From CAHJXF01 sp038240015 (GTDB taxonomy: Bacteria > Pseudomonadota > Gammaproteobacteria > Burkholderiales > Burkholderiaceae_D): a DNA stretch of 61,334 nt. The translations under genes were made by a program, and so were the position numbers. The stretch spans positions 1 to 61,334 of the forward strand of contig JBBSEF010000011.1 of the NCBI GenBank assembly GCA_038240015.1, written 5' to 3'. Under the pieces are notes generated by a model. It worked only from the letters and a program-made list of their open reading frames with translations. It did no database searches and had not been told where the DNA came from. Below, in pieces: positions 43,750 through 51,435 of the stretch; position 1 is the first letter of the stretch; each line of letters begins with the position of its first letter.

Positions 43750-45915
43750 CTACCCGCGCACTCCGAGAAGATCCAGCATGAACGCATACTCCTCGGCCAC
43801 TTCATGCAGTCTGCGAAACCGTCCCGACTTGCCGCCGTGTCCCGCTTCCATGTTGATCTTGAAGACCAGCGGATGATCGTCGACTTTCATCTCGCGCAAT
43901 TTCGCGACCCACTTCGCAGGCTCGAAGTACTGCACCTGTGAATCGAAGAGGCCGGTCGAGACGAACATCGCGGGATACGCCTGCTTCTTCACGTTGTCGT
44001 AAGGGGAGTACGACAACATGTACTTGTAGTAGCTTTTCAACTTCGGATTGCCCCACTCGTCGAACTCGTTGGTCGTCAGCGGAATGCTTTCGTCGAGCAT
44101 GGTCGTGACGACATCGACGAAGGGGACTTGCGCGACCATGCCGCGATACAGATCGGGGCACAGGTTGACGACCGCGCCCATCAGGAGGCCGCCGGCGCTG
44201 CCGCCTTCGATGAAGATCTTGTCCTTCGCGCCATAGCCTTTGGCGACCAGCGCTTCGGTGACGGCGATGAAGTCGTCGAAGCTGTTTTTCTTCTTCAGCT
44301 TCTTGCCGGTCTCGTACCACGCGCGACCCATCTCCTCGCCGCCGCGGATGTGCGCGATCGCATAGACGAAGCCGCGGTCGAGCAGCGACAAGACCGTCGA
44401 TCGAAACGCGGGATCCATAGCTGCGCCGTACGAGCCATAGCCGTATTGCAAGAGCGGTGACGTGCCATTGCGCCTGAAGCCTTTGCGATAGACCAGCGAT
44501 ACCGGCACCCGAACGTTCCCGCTTCGACGGTTCTTTGCAGTGACCCACACGCGTTCGGTCGCGTACTTGTTCGCATCGAAGCCGCCGAGCACCGGTTGCA
44601 CCTTGAGCAGCTTCTTCCGCCCGGTCTTCATGTCGACTTCATAGACCGACGACGGCGTGGTCAGCGACGTGTAGTTGTAGCGCAGCGTATCGGTCGCCTG
44701 TTCGTTGTTGGCGCCCAGCGAGGTCGTGTACGCGGGCTCGGTCGAGTCGATGTAGAAAGACTTGCTGCGGGGGCCGCTGCGCGCGTGGCCGCTAGTCCAC
44801 GGCACGACGCGCAGACGGCGCAGCCCATTGCTGCGCTCGTCGATCGCGTAGTAGTTGGCGAAGAGCGCGAAGCCGTTGATGAAGACTTTGTCGCTGTGTG
44901 CGACCAGCGGCTTCCACGCGTTGCGATCGCCGACTTCGTTCTCGGCCACTTGCATCAATCGATAGTTGGGCGCAGCCCAGTCGGTGCGTACGATCCAGCG
45001 CGCGCCTTCGTGTCCGGTTGCGATGTGGCTCGCCGAATAATGAAACTTCGCTCGGCGCGGCGCGAAGACCTTGAATGCGCCTTCGGGCTCATCGGCCGGC
45101 AGCACGCGCTGTTCGTCGGACTCGGTCGACGACAGGTCGATCACGATGTAGCGCTCGGAGGTCGTGCGATGCACGCCGGTGTAATAGGCCTCGTCCTTCT
45201 CTTCGTATATGAGGGCGTCATCCTTTGCATCGGTGCCGAGCACATGCTTCTTCACGCGGTAGCTGCGCAAGGTCCTGACATCGTTCTCGACATAGAACAG
45301 CGTGCGATCGTCTGCAGCCCAAGCCACGTCGCCGCTGACGTTCGGCACCACGTCGGCGGCGGTCTCGCCGGTGACGAGGTTCTTGATGCGGATCGTGTAT
45401 TGACGGCGACCCACGGTGTCCTCGGCGTAGGCCAGCATCTTCTGGCTCGGGCTGATGTCGATGCCGCCGAGCTGATAGAAATCGTGACCGGCCGCGAGTG
45501 CGTTCACGTCGAGCATCACGACTTCAGGGGCGGTCTCGCTGTAGCTCGCGCCGCTCTCGCGACGCGCGAAGATCGGGTACTCCTTGCCCTCGACGAAGCG
45601 CGTGTAGTACCACCACGCGCCTTTCTTCGATGGCACCGTCGCATCGTCCTGCTTGATGCGTCCCTTGATTTCTTCGAAGAGTTTTTCTTCGAGGCCTTTG
45701 TAGCGCGCGCTGTACCGCTCGAACCACGCGTTCTCTGCGTTCAGATGCGCGAGCATCTCCGGGTTCTTGCGCGTGTCGTCGCGCAACCAGTAGTAATCGT
45801 CGTTGCGATCACCGTTGGGAGACTTGACCGTGTGCGGCTTCCTTGCGGCGATCGGCGGCTTCGCCGCCCGCGCGGTGGAAAACGCGTCGGCCGCGGCGGA
45901 ACGAGGAGAGGTCAT
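43750..45915 (-). CDS. ptrB: Oligopeptidase B-like S9 serine peptidase
   Basis: A 721-residue prolyl-oligopeptidase-family enzyme that cuts small peptides, in oligopeptidase B after Arg or Lys. The N-terminal part (PHTVKSPNGDRNDDYYWLRD) leads to a beta-propeller. The C-terminal hydrolase domain has FVYAIAHIRGGEEMGRAWYE, nucleophile GGSAGGLLMGA, the acid region VSTGLFDSQVQYFEPAKW and histidine in NMEAGHGGKSGR. No signal peptide is seen, so it is probably cytoplasmic. Confidence 0.9.
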   Translation of the reverse strand: MTSPRSAAADAFSTARAAKPPIAARKPHTVKSPNGDRNDDYYWLRDDTRKNPEMLAHLNAENAWFERYSARYKGLEEKLFEEIKGRIKQDDATVPSKKGAWWYYTRFVEGKEYPIFARRESGASYSETAPEVVMLDVNALAAGHDFYQLGGIDISPSQKMLAYAEDTVGRRQYTIRIKNLVTGETAADVVPNVSGDVAWAADDRTLFYVENDVRTLRSYRVKKHVLGTDAKDDALIYEEKDEAYYTGVHRTTSERYIVIDLSSTESDEQRVLPADEPEGAFKVFAPRRAKFHYSASHIATGHEGARWIVRTDWAAPNYRLMQVAENEVGDRNAWKPLVAHSDKVFINGFALFANYYAIDERSNGLRRLRVVPWTSGHARSGPRSKSFYIDSTEPAYTTSLGANNEQATDTLRYNYTSLTTPSSVYEVDMKTGRKKLLKVQPVLGGFDANKYATERVWVTAKNRRSGNVRVPVSLVYRKGFRRNGTSPLLQYGYGSYGAAMDPAFRSTVLSLLDRGFVYAIAHIRGGEEMGRAWYETGKKLKKKNSFDDFIAVTEALVAKGYGAKDKIFIEGGSAGGLLMGAVVNLCPDLYRGMVAQVPFVDVVTTMLDESIPLTTNEFDEWGNPKLKSYYKYMLSYSPYDNVKKQAYPAMFVSTGLFDSQVQYFEPAKWVAKLREMKVDDHPLVFKINMEAGHGGKSGRFRRLHEVAEEYAFMLDLLGVRG

Positions 45916-45993
45916 GGATGTGGATGGGTCATGAGCAAGTCGATCGGGATTCGGACGAGGTGCGGCATGGCGAGTCGGATGGGACGTGAAGAG

Positions 45994-46533
45994 TCATGGA
46001 TCGGTCCGCGACGCGATGCCGCGCTCGCGCTTCTTCTCCCATGGGCGCAGCACGTCGTTGTACGCCCATCGAAGCAAGTGCAAGGCTTTCGCATCGGTGC
46101 GACGCGCGAGCAAGCGCACCAGGCCCGCATGCGACAAGGTCTCGCCGAATTCGTCGTGCGACCTGCGCTCGCCGAGTTCGAAGCGTTCGAGAACTCCCGC
46201 GCGGCGCGGCATCGCGAGGACGGCGTGCACGTCCGCGCTGGAAAACCACAGGAGCCCGTCGGCTTCCGCAATGCGGATCTGATGCTGGTCGAAGACGTAG
46301 TAGCGTCCCTGCCAGGGCGTCCAGGTTCGCTCCTTGACCCATCCGAAATACGCGGGGAAGAACGCCACGAGCGCTTGTGCTGCGAGCATCGCGAAAAGCG
46401 GCGCGAGCAGCACGGCGAAGATCAAGGCGTCCATGCCGCCGCGCGCATACAGGACGGCAACGAGGACCGCATAGCCTCCCGCCAGCGTCGCGATGATCGC
46501 GAGCGACGGGCCAAGGCCCATGGCATCGCGCAT
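45994..46533 (-). CDS. Uncharacterised two-helix membrane protein
   Basis: Not recognised. The 179-residue product has two hydrophobic helices (LAIIATLAGGYAVLVAVLYA and IFAVLLAPLFAMLAAQALVA) followed by a soluble region of about 110 residues rich in Arg and His (RWAYNDVLRPWEKKRERG near the end). I use the ATG at 46531-46533 because AAGG lies just upstream; the frame extends 16 codons further. It sits between a full and a broken S9 peptidase gene. Confidence 0.55.
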   Translation of the reverse strand: MRDAMGLGPSLAIIATLAGGYAVLVAVLYARGGMDALIFAVLLAPLFAMLAAQALVAFFPAYFGWVKERTWTPWQGRYYVFDQHQIRIAEADGLLWFSSADVHAVLAMPRRAGVLERFELGERRSHDEFGETLSHAGLVRLLARRTDAKALHLLRWAYNDVLRPWEKKRERGIASRTDP

Positions 46534-46594
46534 CGGCCTTCTGCCGATACGCCAATCGCCTCCACGACCTGAGCGGATCATCCTGGAACTCTCG

Positions 46595-47374
46595 TCACCG
46601 GGTCTTGCCGGGCGGCGCGTTTGTCATCGTGATGCCAAGGCGATCGAAGAGGAACGTAAACACATCGGCATCGAGTTCGATCGCCGAAGACAACGACATG
46701 CCCCACTCGGTCACGTTGAACGCACCGTTGGGTGCGAGCTCCACTCTGAGCATGTCGTAGATGCCGACGTGACTGACGATCGCGGCGAAAAGATCGGGAT
46801 GCTGGACCAGTTCGGCGCCCATCAGAAGGCCTCCGTTGCTGCCGCCCTCGATCGCGAGCTTCTTCGGACTCGCGTAGCCGCGATCGATCAACAGCTTCGC
46901 GGCCGCAGCGAAGTCGTCGAACACGTTCTGCTTCTTCGTCAGATTGCCCGCGAGATGCCAGTCCTCGCCGAACTCGCCGCCGCCGCGAATGTTGGCGAAG
47001 GCATTGCGCGTGATGGGCGCGTTGCCGATCAGCTGCTTGAGCTCATCGCGAATCGCATTGCGCGACGGCAGCGAATCGAGCGTGCGACGCGTCACGCTGT
47101 TTTGCTGCGCGACCCAATCTTTGACCGCGGGATCGTCGAGCGTCTCGAGCCATCGATAGTCTTCGGTCACTTTGCGCTCGCCGGCCGTGCCCGAGTACGT
47201 GTCGGTCACGGGACGTTTCGCGGACGTGGGATACGCAGACATCGGTACGGTCTGCGCGGACGCTGTGCTGGTGAACACCATCATTGCGGAGCCGACGATA
47301 GACAAGAATACGCCGAGCAATGCCCGTGAGAACAATGCGCGCGTGACGGCGCGCGTCGTAAAGAAGTTGTGCAT
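46595..47374 (-). pseudogene. Internally deleted prolyl oligopeptidase
   Basis: The 259-codon frame keeps the signal peptide, the S9 N-terminal region (EDYRWLETLDDPAVKDWVAQ), then jumps from LIGNAP to ITRNAFANIRGGGEFGEDWH, losing the whole beta-propeller. The hydrolase core with nucleophile IEGGSNGGLLMGAELVQHPD remains. After NGAFNVTEWG it jumps to the final SLSSAIELDADVFTFLFDRL, skipping the part that carries the catalytic Asp and His. Intact relatives have about 700 residues. Both deletions keep frame, but two of three catalytic residues are gone, so peptidase activity is not expected. Confidence 0.8.
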
Positions 47375-47559
47375 GGCATTCGAAAGAGAAGGGTCACGCG
47401 GCGCGTGCCGACGCTTTGCGCCGGCACGAAGAGCGCAATGTTAACGGAAGCTTTGTGTCTGGAAGCCTGCGCGCGAAGTGCATGCGCGAAGCGCGCAGGA
47501 GAGGGAGGCAGGCAAGGATTTGGATTGTCGGATGTCATCTGTTCGCGCTTGCACGCACA

Positions 47560-48177
47560 TCATTTCTGCTTCGGCGAGCCGCTCTCGTCGCTCTGGGCTG
47601 GCGGCGTTCGCTGGTCCGGGCCCCCCGTGATGGCGACGTGCCGCGTGTGCAGGATGCGAGCGATCTCTTCGAACGACGCGCGCGAATCGTTATCGGCCTT
47701 TGCAAGCAGTTCGTAGCCGGCACGCTCGAGGTCGGCGGCGGCAATACGGTTGGCCTGCCACTTCCGATGAAAGTCGCCGCCGGTTGAGATCGTGATCAAC
47801 ACGGCCGCTGCGACCGAGAAGAGTGCGGCCAGGTCTTTCTTCAGCGGCTCGCTTCGAAGGATGATCTCGAACTTCAGGATCACTCCCGCGAGCGCGCTGA
47901 GCGTGGCGGCGAGGAACGTGATGCCCCAATAGATGCCGCTCCATCGTTCGGTGTTGGCTCTTGTCTCGTTGTAGTTTTCGAGAATGGTCTTTGCAACCAG
48001 GGATTGGTCGGTTCCCTGCTTTGCGATCAGCGCTTGCAATGCTGTGCCGAGCGCTTCTCCTCGCGGCCACGAGTCGCGATAGTGAAAGAACAAGTACACC
48101 GCGGCAATCACGATGCAGGCGAGCAGAACGGTCGCTGTTACGCGTAGCCTGGATGAAGACGCCACTGAATCGCTCAT
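47560..48177 (-). CDS. Membrane protein, possibly SLATT-like; probable integron cassette gene
   Basis: A 205-residue protein with an N-terminal helix (VTATVLLACIVIAAVYLFFH), two central helices (GITFLAATLSALAGVIL and DLAALFSVAAAVLITIST) and a cytoplasmic helical tail (HRKWQANRIAAADLERAGYE). The last part is reminiscent of SLATT/DUF4231 effector-associated membrane proteins, but I hold that loosely. ATG 48175-48177 follows an AGGGAGAAAAG site. It begins just after a degenerate attC-like site (48193-48259), so it is probably the last visible cassette of the integron. Confidence 0.55.
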   Translation of the reverse strand: MSDSVASSSRLRVTATVLLACIVIAAVYLFFHYRDSWPRGEALGTALQALIAKQGTDQSLVAKTILENYNETRANTERWSGIYWGITFLAATLSALAGVILKFEIILRSEPLKKDLAALFSVAAAVLITISTGGDFHRKWQANRIAAADLERAGYELLAKADNDSRASFEEIARILHTRHVAITGGPDQRTPPAQSDESGSPKQK

Positions 48178-48192
48178 TCTTTTCTCCCTGAC

Positions 48193-48259
48193 GACCAACT
48201 TTAGGCATGTGCGGCGGAGGGCGGCTTGGCGCTGATTGCCGAGACGATGGAAGGGTCAG
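48193..48259 (-). repeat. Degenerate attC-like site
   Basis: It runs from GACCAAC (48193-48199) to the GTCAG at the right, next to CGATGGAAGGGTCAG (48245-48259). That block recurs near 49312, 49822 and 50849 with small changes. The GNAT stop codon falls inside the right core, as in other cassettes of this array. Both 7-base cores deviate from RYYYAAC and GTTRRRY, so recombination activity is doubtful. Confidence 0.45.
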
Positions 48260-48789
48260 TACTCTGCGTCAAGATCTGCCGTTCGCTGCAAGAGAACTTC
48301 GTTTTCAAGCACGCCTCTTGCAGCGGATGCCTCTGCAGACACCGGGACGAAGCCAAGCCGCTCCGCGAGTCGTATCGAGCTACGGTTCTCCCGCTCCGAG
48401 CGAAGGAAGAATGTCTTTGCACCGAACTTGGCGGCAACGACATGAAGCATTTGTTCGACCGCCCGACTTGCGAAACCACGGCCCCAATGCGAACGAGCAA
48501 TCACATAGGCTACGTTGGCTTCCGAGTTTGGATAGACCGTTGCTTGCACGTACCCGACCACTTGTCTGGACTCATTTCGTATGACCCAGTTGAGCCATTG
48601 CTCAGCGCCGTCCGGAGACTGGCGGGATTCACTGCGCAAGAGTTTCTGCCTGAGCGCTTCTACAGACCGGGGAGGGTCTTCATCCAGGTATTGGTAGAGC
48701 GCCGGCTCGGCGAGAACGGCAAACAATTCTTCGGCGTGGGCAACTGTTCTGGGCTCGAGCGTGAAGGCGGGTGATCCAACGGGATTCAT
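48256..48789 (-). CDS. GNAT acetyltransferase (cassette gene)
   Basis: A 177-residue acetyltransferase with TLEPRTVAHAEELFAVLAEP, ALYQYLDEDPPRSVEAL, acetyl-CoA loop RSHWGRGFASRAVEQML and ENRSSIRLAERLGFVPVS. The ATG (48787-48789) lies inside the preceding attC-like site, so the first residues (MNPVGSP) are encoded by recombination-site DNA. Its stop lies in the next degenerate core. GNAT genes are common integron cargo; the substrate is unknown. Confidence 0.75.
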   Translation of the reverse strand: MNPVGSPAFTLEPRTVAHAEELFAVLAEPALYQYLDEDPPRSVEALRQKLLRSESRQSPDGAEQWLNWVIRNESRQVVGYVQATVYPNSEANVAYVIARSHWGRGFASRAVEQMLHVVAAKFGAKTFFLRSERENRSSIRLAERLGFVPVSAEASAARGVLENEVLLQRTADLDAEY

Positions 48790-48832
48790 GAGAGCCTCTA
48801 CCGTGCCGTCCGTATTGAGCGCTGGGTTAGGC
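48774..48832 (-). repeat. attC-like site, short form
   Basis: On the minus strand it runs from GCCTAAC (48832-48826) to GTTGGAT (48780-48774), both fitting the RYYYAAC and GTTRRRY core consensus, about 59 bp apart. The upstream cassette gene ends with TAA inside GCCTAAC. The middle is not a good palindrome, unlike the 78-bp sites at 49252 and 49761, so it may be a partly deleted attC. Confidence 0.5.
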
Positions 48833-49243
48833 GGATCGGTTACGCACACCACGCGTACCTGTAGTTAGCAGAACGAAGATAGCAGCCACACACCCGAGCG
48901 CAATCAGAACAGACACAGCCAAGACAGTAAGCGAGAAGAACGCGCTTGGATACACTCGGAATTGCTGCAAGACAACTGCAGCCGCATATCTGAGCGGGAA
49001 CAACAAGGCGCCTGCAGAACACCACCGAATCACGAGGGATACCGTGCGCGAACGTGTCGGGATCACAGCCGGAAGCCAAAGTGGTGAAGCGACAAGTGTC
49101 CCAATCAAAAACCAGACGAATTCGTTTCCGCTCGCGCGTGCGCTTGACTCGACGCCGTGGGTAAACATCGCGCCGAGGCCGAATATGGCCAAGGCAAGTA
49201 CGACAGCGATAACAAGGAGAAAGACCCGGCTACGAGGTCGCAT
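48827..49243 (-). CDS. Four-helix membrane protein (cassette gene)
   Basis: Not recognised by family. The 138-residue product has four hydrophobic stretches (VFLLVIAVVLALAIFGLGAM; EFVWFLIGTLVASPLWLPAV; WCSAGALLFPLRYAAAVVLQ; FSLTVLAVSVLIALGCVAAI) and short charged ends. ATG 49243 lies eight bases after the GTTGGGC core of the 78-bp attC, and the TAA stop lies within the GCCTAAC of the next site. This is a textbook one-gene cassette with no room for its own promoter. Confidence 0.7.
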   Translation of the reverse strand: MRPRSRVFLLVIAVVLALAIFGLGAMFTHGVESSARASGNEFVWFLIGTLVASPLWLPAVIPTRSRTVSLVIRWCSAGALLFPLRYAAAVVLQQFRVYPSAFFSLTVLAVSVLIALGCVAAIFVLLTTGTRGVRNRSA

Positions 49244-49251
49244 TGGCGGCC

Positions 49252-49329
49252 GCCCAACGTTTGACTTCAGCCTCGGACCAAAAGGCGCGAAGCGGCCTTT
49301 GGCACGTCTGCTCGATGGAAAGGTTGGGC
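49252..49329 (-). repeat. attC recombination site
   Basis: A 78-bp imperfect palindrome bounded by GCCCAAC (49252-49258) and GTTGGGC (49323-49329), perfect complements that fit the attC outer cores. The inner part folds with CCAAAAGGC pairing to GCGGCCTTTGG around GCGAA. It shares blocks CGTTTGAC, GGCGCGAAGCGG and CTCGATGGAA with the site at 49761. It lies between the GFA-like gene and the membrane-protein cassette. Confidence 0.75.
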
Positions 49330-49339
49330 GACAGCGACT

Positions 49340-49735
49340 TCACGCCATGTGCTCCATGCTCGAAGGCGTGGCGACCCAACGGTGCATTCGCTCTTCGTAC
49401 ACCGAGAAAAGAAGGAGCGGGAAAGCCAGGCTCGGCAAACGCTCCAACCGGAACGGCGACGTGTTCTGACTGGCCCTCAAGCTCGTAGTGGACGGTGGCA
49501 CCGCACTCCGGGCAGAAGTGAAATACGACTTTGCTTCCTTCGTCGCCAACACGGGCGTACACCGCGAGGCGCCTGTGATTTGCACCGCCCGCTCGTGAAA
49601 GCGCGCCTGAGCACCGAACACACTGCCCGTCCTGCGCTGACAAGCCAGGCAATGGCAGATTGAGACACGGAGCGGCTCCTCATTTGTAGTGAGACGGAGC
49701 TGGCCGCAACTGCAGGATGCAACGCGATTGATCAT
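49340..49735 (-). pseudogene. GFA-family zinc protein with two compensating frameshifts (cassette gene)
   Basis: The start encodes MINRVASCSCGQLRLTTNEE and ICHCLACQRRTGSVFGAQ, the CxCG and CxxC zinc sites of the GFA (glutathione-dependent formaldehyde-activating-like) family. The continuation, VGDEGSKVVFHFCPECGATV and EHVAVPVGAFAEPGFP, is in another frame from about 49565. The end, SVYEERMHRWV to EHMA, returns to the first frame from about 49405. Two single-base indels therefore flank the middle third. They could be real mutations or sequencing errors; without correction the protein loses two zinc cysteines. Confidence 0.7.
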
Positions 49736-49760
49736 GTGTTCGGAGCGAGGCGCTTCTGTT

Positions 49761-49838
49761 GCCTTACGTTTGACATGAGCGGCGGGCCAAAGGGCGCGAA
49801 GCGGTCTCTGGAACGTACGCTCAATGGAAGGGTTAGGC
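49761..49838 (-). repeat. attC recombination site
   Basis: A 78-bp imperfect palindrome from GCCTTAC (49761-49767, one base off GCCTAAC) to GTTAGGC (49832-49838). It has the same length as the site at 49252 and shares CGTTTGAC, GGCGCGAAGCGG and ATGGAA-GGGTT blocks, which shows common descent. Translated on the minus strand it gives the NPSIERTFQRPLRALWPAA-type peptide often seen where proteobacterial attC sites are read as protein. Confidence 0.75.
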
Positions 49839-49926
49839 GTCGTCCGGCGTACAACGTCGGGTTGTCCTACCCTGGTCGCACTGTATTCGGGGAAAGATGT
49901 GTCCTCACTAAGCGAAGGAATAAGCA

Positions 49927-50124
49927 ATGACTGACCCGCGCAACGTAGCCCACGACAAGAAAGTCCAGCAAGAGAAGAAGCATCAAGGCGAAGAGATCGC
50001 TCCTGGGGCAGACAAGAAGTCGCAACCAGGGAAGAAAACGCACATGGAGAATCATGCGTCCGACGTCGCGAAGGTACCGGACGAAGCGGCACCGGTGCCG
50101 ACAGGCGAGAAGGCGCTGGAATGA
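49927..50124 (+). CDS. Small hydrophilic Lys/Glu-rich protein, reverse-oriented cassette gene
   Basis: A 65-residue, strongly charged protein (HDKKVQQEKKHQGEEIAPGA) with no hydrophobic segment, likely disordered. GAAGGAATAAGC gives a fair ribosome binding site before ATG 49927. Unlike its neighbours it is read toward intI, so it must have its own promoter or be silent. I do not recognise a family; it could be a stress-type disordered protein. Confidence 0.55.
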   Translation: MTDPRNVAHDKKVQQEKKHQGEEIAPGADKKSQPGKKTHMENHASDVAKVPDEAAPVPTGEKALE

Positions 50125-50184
50125 CGCAGGTAGTGTTGGAATACCTGATCACTTCGATCGTTCCTGAAGGTTAAGGTCGCTGGC

Positions 50185-50583
50185 TCAATGTAGGCCAGGC
50201 CAAAGCAACGCCGCGGTAAGCAACAGAATGCCAGCAGCGGCCACGTTCCAAACTAGAGAGCGAACAACAGGCACGCCGTAGAGCGGAACATATGCCATGC
50301 GTGCCCAGAAGTAGAGTTGCACACCCCAGTGCGTAAGCGCTCCCTGACGATTGGCAACGTGAGTCGCGAGTACGAGTGCGGCAAAAAGCGGAAATGTTTC
50401 AAGAAAGTTGCCGAGAGCACGGGCGAATCTATCTGCTGCTCCGGTGAGAGGCGGCACGGGCTCTTCTCTTGACCCTGCAGCCCAGTGATAGCTGCGTTGG
50501 AAGCTAGCGGTGTGCGAGGCAAGAATGATTTGCACAAAGCCCAGCAGCGCGCTGTAGCCCAGCATTTGAAGCTCAAGAGTCAT
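50185..50583 (-). CDS. MAPEG-family membrane protein (probable cassette gene)
   Basis: A 132-residue four-helix protein of the MAPEG type (glutathione and eicosanoid metabolism relatives in eukaryotes, mostly uncharacterised in bacteria). It shows LGYSALLGFVQIILASHTAS, the RFARALGNFLETFPLFAALV segment typical of the family, and YFWARMAYVPLYGVPVVRSL. The ATG at 50581-50583 lies within the 3' end of the IS3 remnant frame, so an insertion or deletion placed the remnant directly against this gene. Confidence 0.8.
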   Translation of the reverse strand: MTLELQMLGYSALLGFVQIILASHTASFQRSYHWAAGSREEPVPPLTGAADRFARALGNFLETFPLFAALVLATHVANRQGALTHWGVQLYFWARMAYVPLYGVPVVRSLVWNVAAAGILLLTAALLWPGLH

Positions 50584-50796
50584 CACTTATCCCCTCACCA
50601 CATAAATGATTGCTGTGGCCGTGCCGTCGTTTGGGGTTGTAAAACATCTCGATGTAATCGAACACTTCGCGTCTTGCAGCTTCGCGATCCGCCGCCTCCA
50701 CTTTGAACTCTTCCGTATATCGTTTGCCGCTCATGGACACCTCCGTAACCTCAGTTTATGAGGCTCGCAGCTGTCTAGAGAATCGGGGGCGGTTCA
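50573..50796 (-). mobile_element. IS3-family insertion sequence remnant (OrfA start joined to OrfB end)
   Basis: TGAACCGCCCCCGATTCTCT (minus strand, from 50796) looks like an IS3-type inverted-repeat end. It is followed by a leader, a GGAGGTGTCC site and an ORF of 53 codons starting at 50734. The ORF opens MSGKRYTEEFKVEA, the OrfA start, and passes in frame into AARREVFDYIEMFYNPKRRH, the OrfB C-terminus. All of the DDE catalytic region is deleted. The other inverted repeat is not visible. This is a fossil of an insertion into the cassette array. Confidence 0.75.
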
Positions 50797-50820
50797 TCCC
50801 TTCGTTAGGTCAGAGTGTCA

Positions 50821-50866
50821 ACCAAACCGATGCAAGCTTCATGTCCGCTCGATGGAAGGGTTAGAC
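50821..50866 (-). repeat. Truncated attC-like site after the first cassette
   Basis: The right core GTTAGAC (50860-50866) and the adjoining CTCGATGGAAGG block match the sites at 49252 and 49761. The TAA stop of the acetyltransferase gene lies inside the core. The left arm does not reach a good RYYYAAC core: TGTCAAC near 50816-50822 is one base off. A core-like GTTAGGT also occurs at 50804-50810. The IS3 remnant begins 25 bases further left, so its insertion or later deletion may have removed the arm. Confidence 0.45.
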
Positions 50867-51331
50867 CACAGTGCGGGCCGACAGCTCGTAGAGGACATCA
50901 GGGCAGTGCTCCTCGTTCAACTCTCCGTCGGTGAACTCTACGGCGACGAAGCCGCGACGTTCATAGAACCGTCTCGCACCGCGATTCGCTTGGAAGGTGT
51001 AGAGCCTGATCGGACGCGGCAGCGTTTCTAGCGCACGCTCCAGCAGCCTGGAGCCGATGCCCAGGCCGACGTGCGAAGGCTTGACCATCATTTGATCGAT
51101 CCAGTGAATGCCGACAGCGCTCGACGTAGACATGACGCCGACCACAGCCTCTTCATGCTCGGCAACCAGCACGCCGCCATTCGGAACGAGATGCTCGCGC
51201 ACCCAAGTCCGGAGCTCGAGATCTGGATGTGCCGAAGGCGCGTACGGCATGAACGCTAAGCGCGCGAGGATCAGGACTTCGGCTACGGCCGCCGCGTCTT
51301 CGGTCGTGGCGGGGCGCAACCGTACGTTCAC
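50861..51331 (-). CDS. GNAT acetyltransferase (first cassette gene)
   Basis: A 156-residue acetyltransferase: RLRPATTEDAAAVAEVLILA, acetyl-CoA loop KPSHVGLGIGSRLLERAL and RGARRFYERRGFVAVEF. It starts with GTG just after the attI-like core GTTAGAC (minus strand, 51342-51336) and stops with TAA inside GTCTAAC of the next site. The position next to intI marks it as the most recently gained cassette before the array froze. Family members acetylate small molecules or peptides; no resistance role can be claimed. Confidence 0.8.
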   Translation of the reverse strand: MNVRLRPATTEDAAAVAEVLILARLAFMPYAPSAHPDLELRTWVREHLVPNGGVLVAEHEEAVVGVMSTSSAVGIHWIDQMMVKPSHVGLGIGSRLLERALETLPRPIRLYTFQANRGARRFYERRGFVAVEFTDGELNEEHCPDVLYELSARTVV

Positions 51332-51335
51332 TGGG

Positions 51336-51373
51336 GTCTAACTAGATTTAGACACCACGAAATCTAGAAGGAC
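51336..51373 (-). repeat. Palindrome between intI and the first cassette (attI-like)
   Basis: GTCTAACTAGATTT, ten bases, AAATCTAGAAGGAC: arms of 14 bases with two mismatches, including a perfect CTAGATTT/AAATCTAG. On the minus strand its end is GTTAGAC, a consensus GTTRRRY core, directly before the first cassette. It may be the attI site, or a short attC left by a lost cassette. Confidence 0.5.
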
Positions 51374-51435
51374 GTGCTGCATAAGTCAACGCGCAAATCG
51401 CGCAAGCGCCCGCTTCTACTCACGCACACGCGACG

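Noticed and set aside
50125..50184. Possible attC between the small plus-strand gene and the MAPEG gene
   Set aside because: The best core (CCTTAAC on the minus strand) is off consensus and no left arm is visible.
48256..51331. Antibiotic-resistance interpretation of the cassette acetyltransferases
   Set aside because: They show only general GNAT features; nothing in the sequence marks aminoglycoside or other drug specificity.
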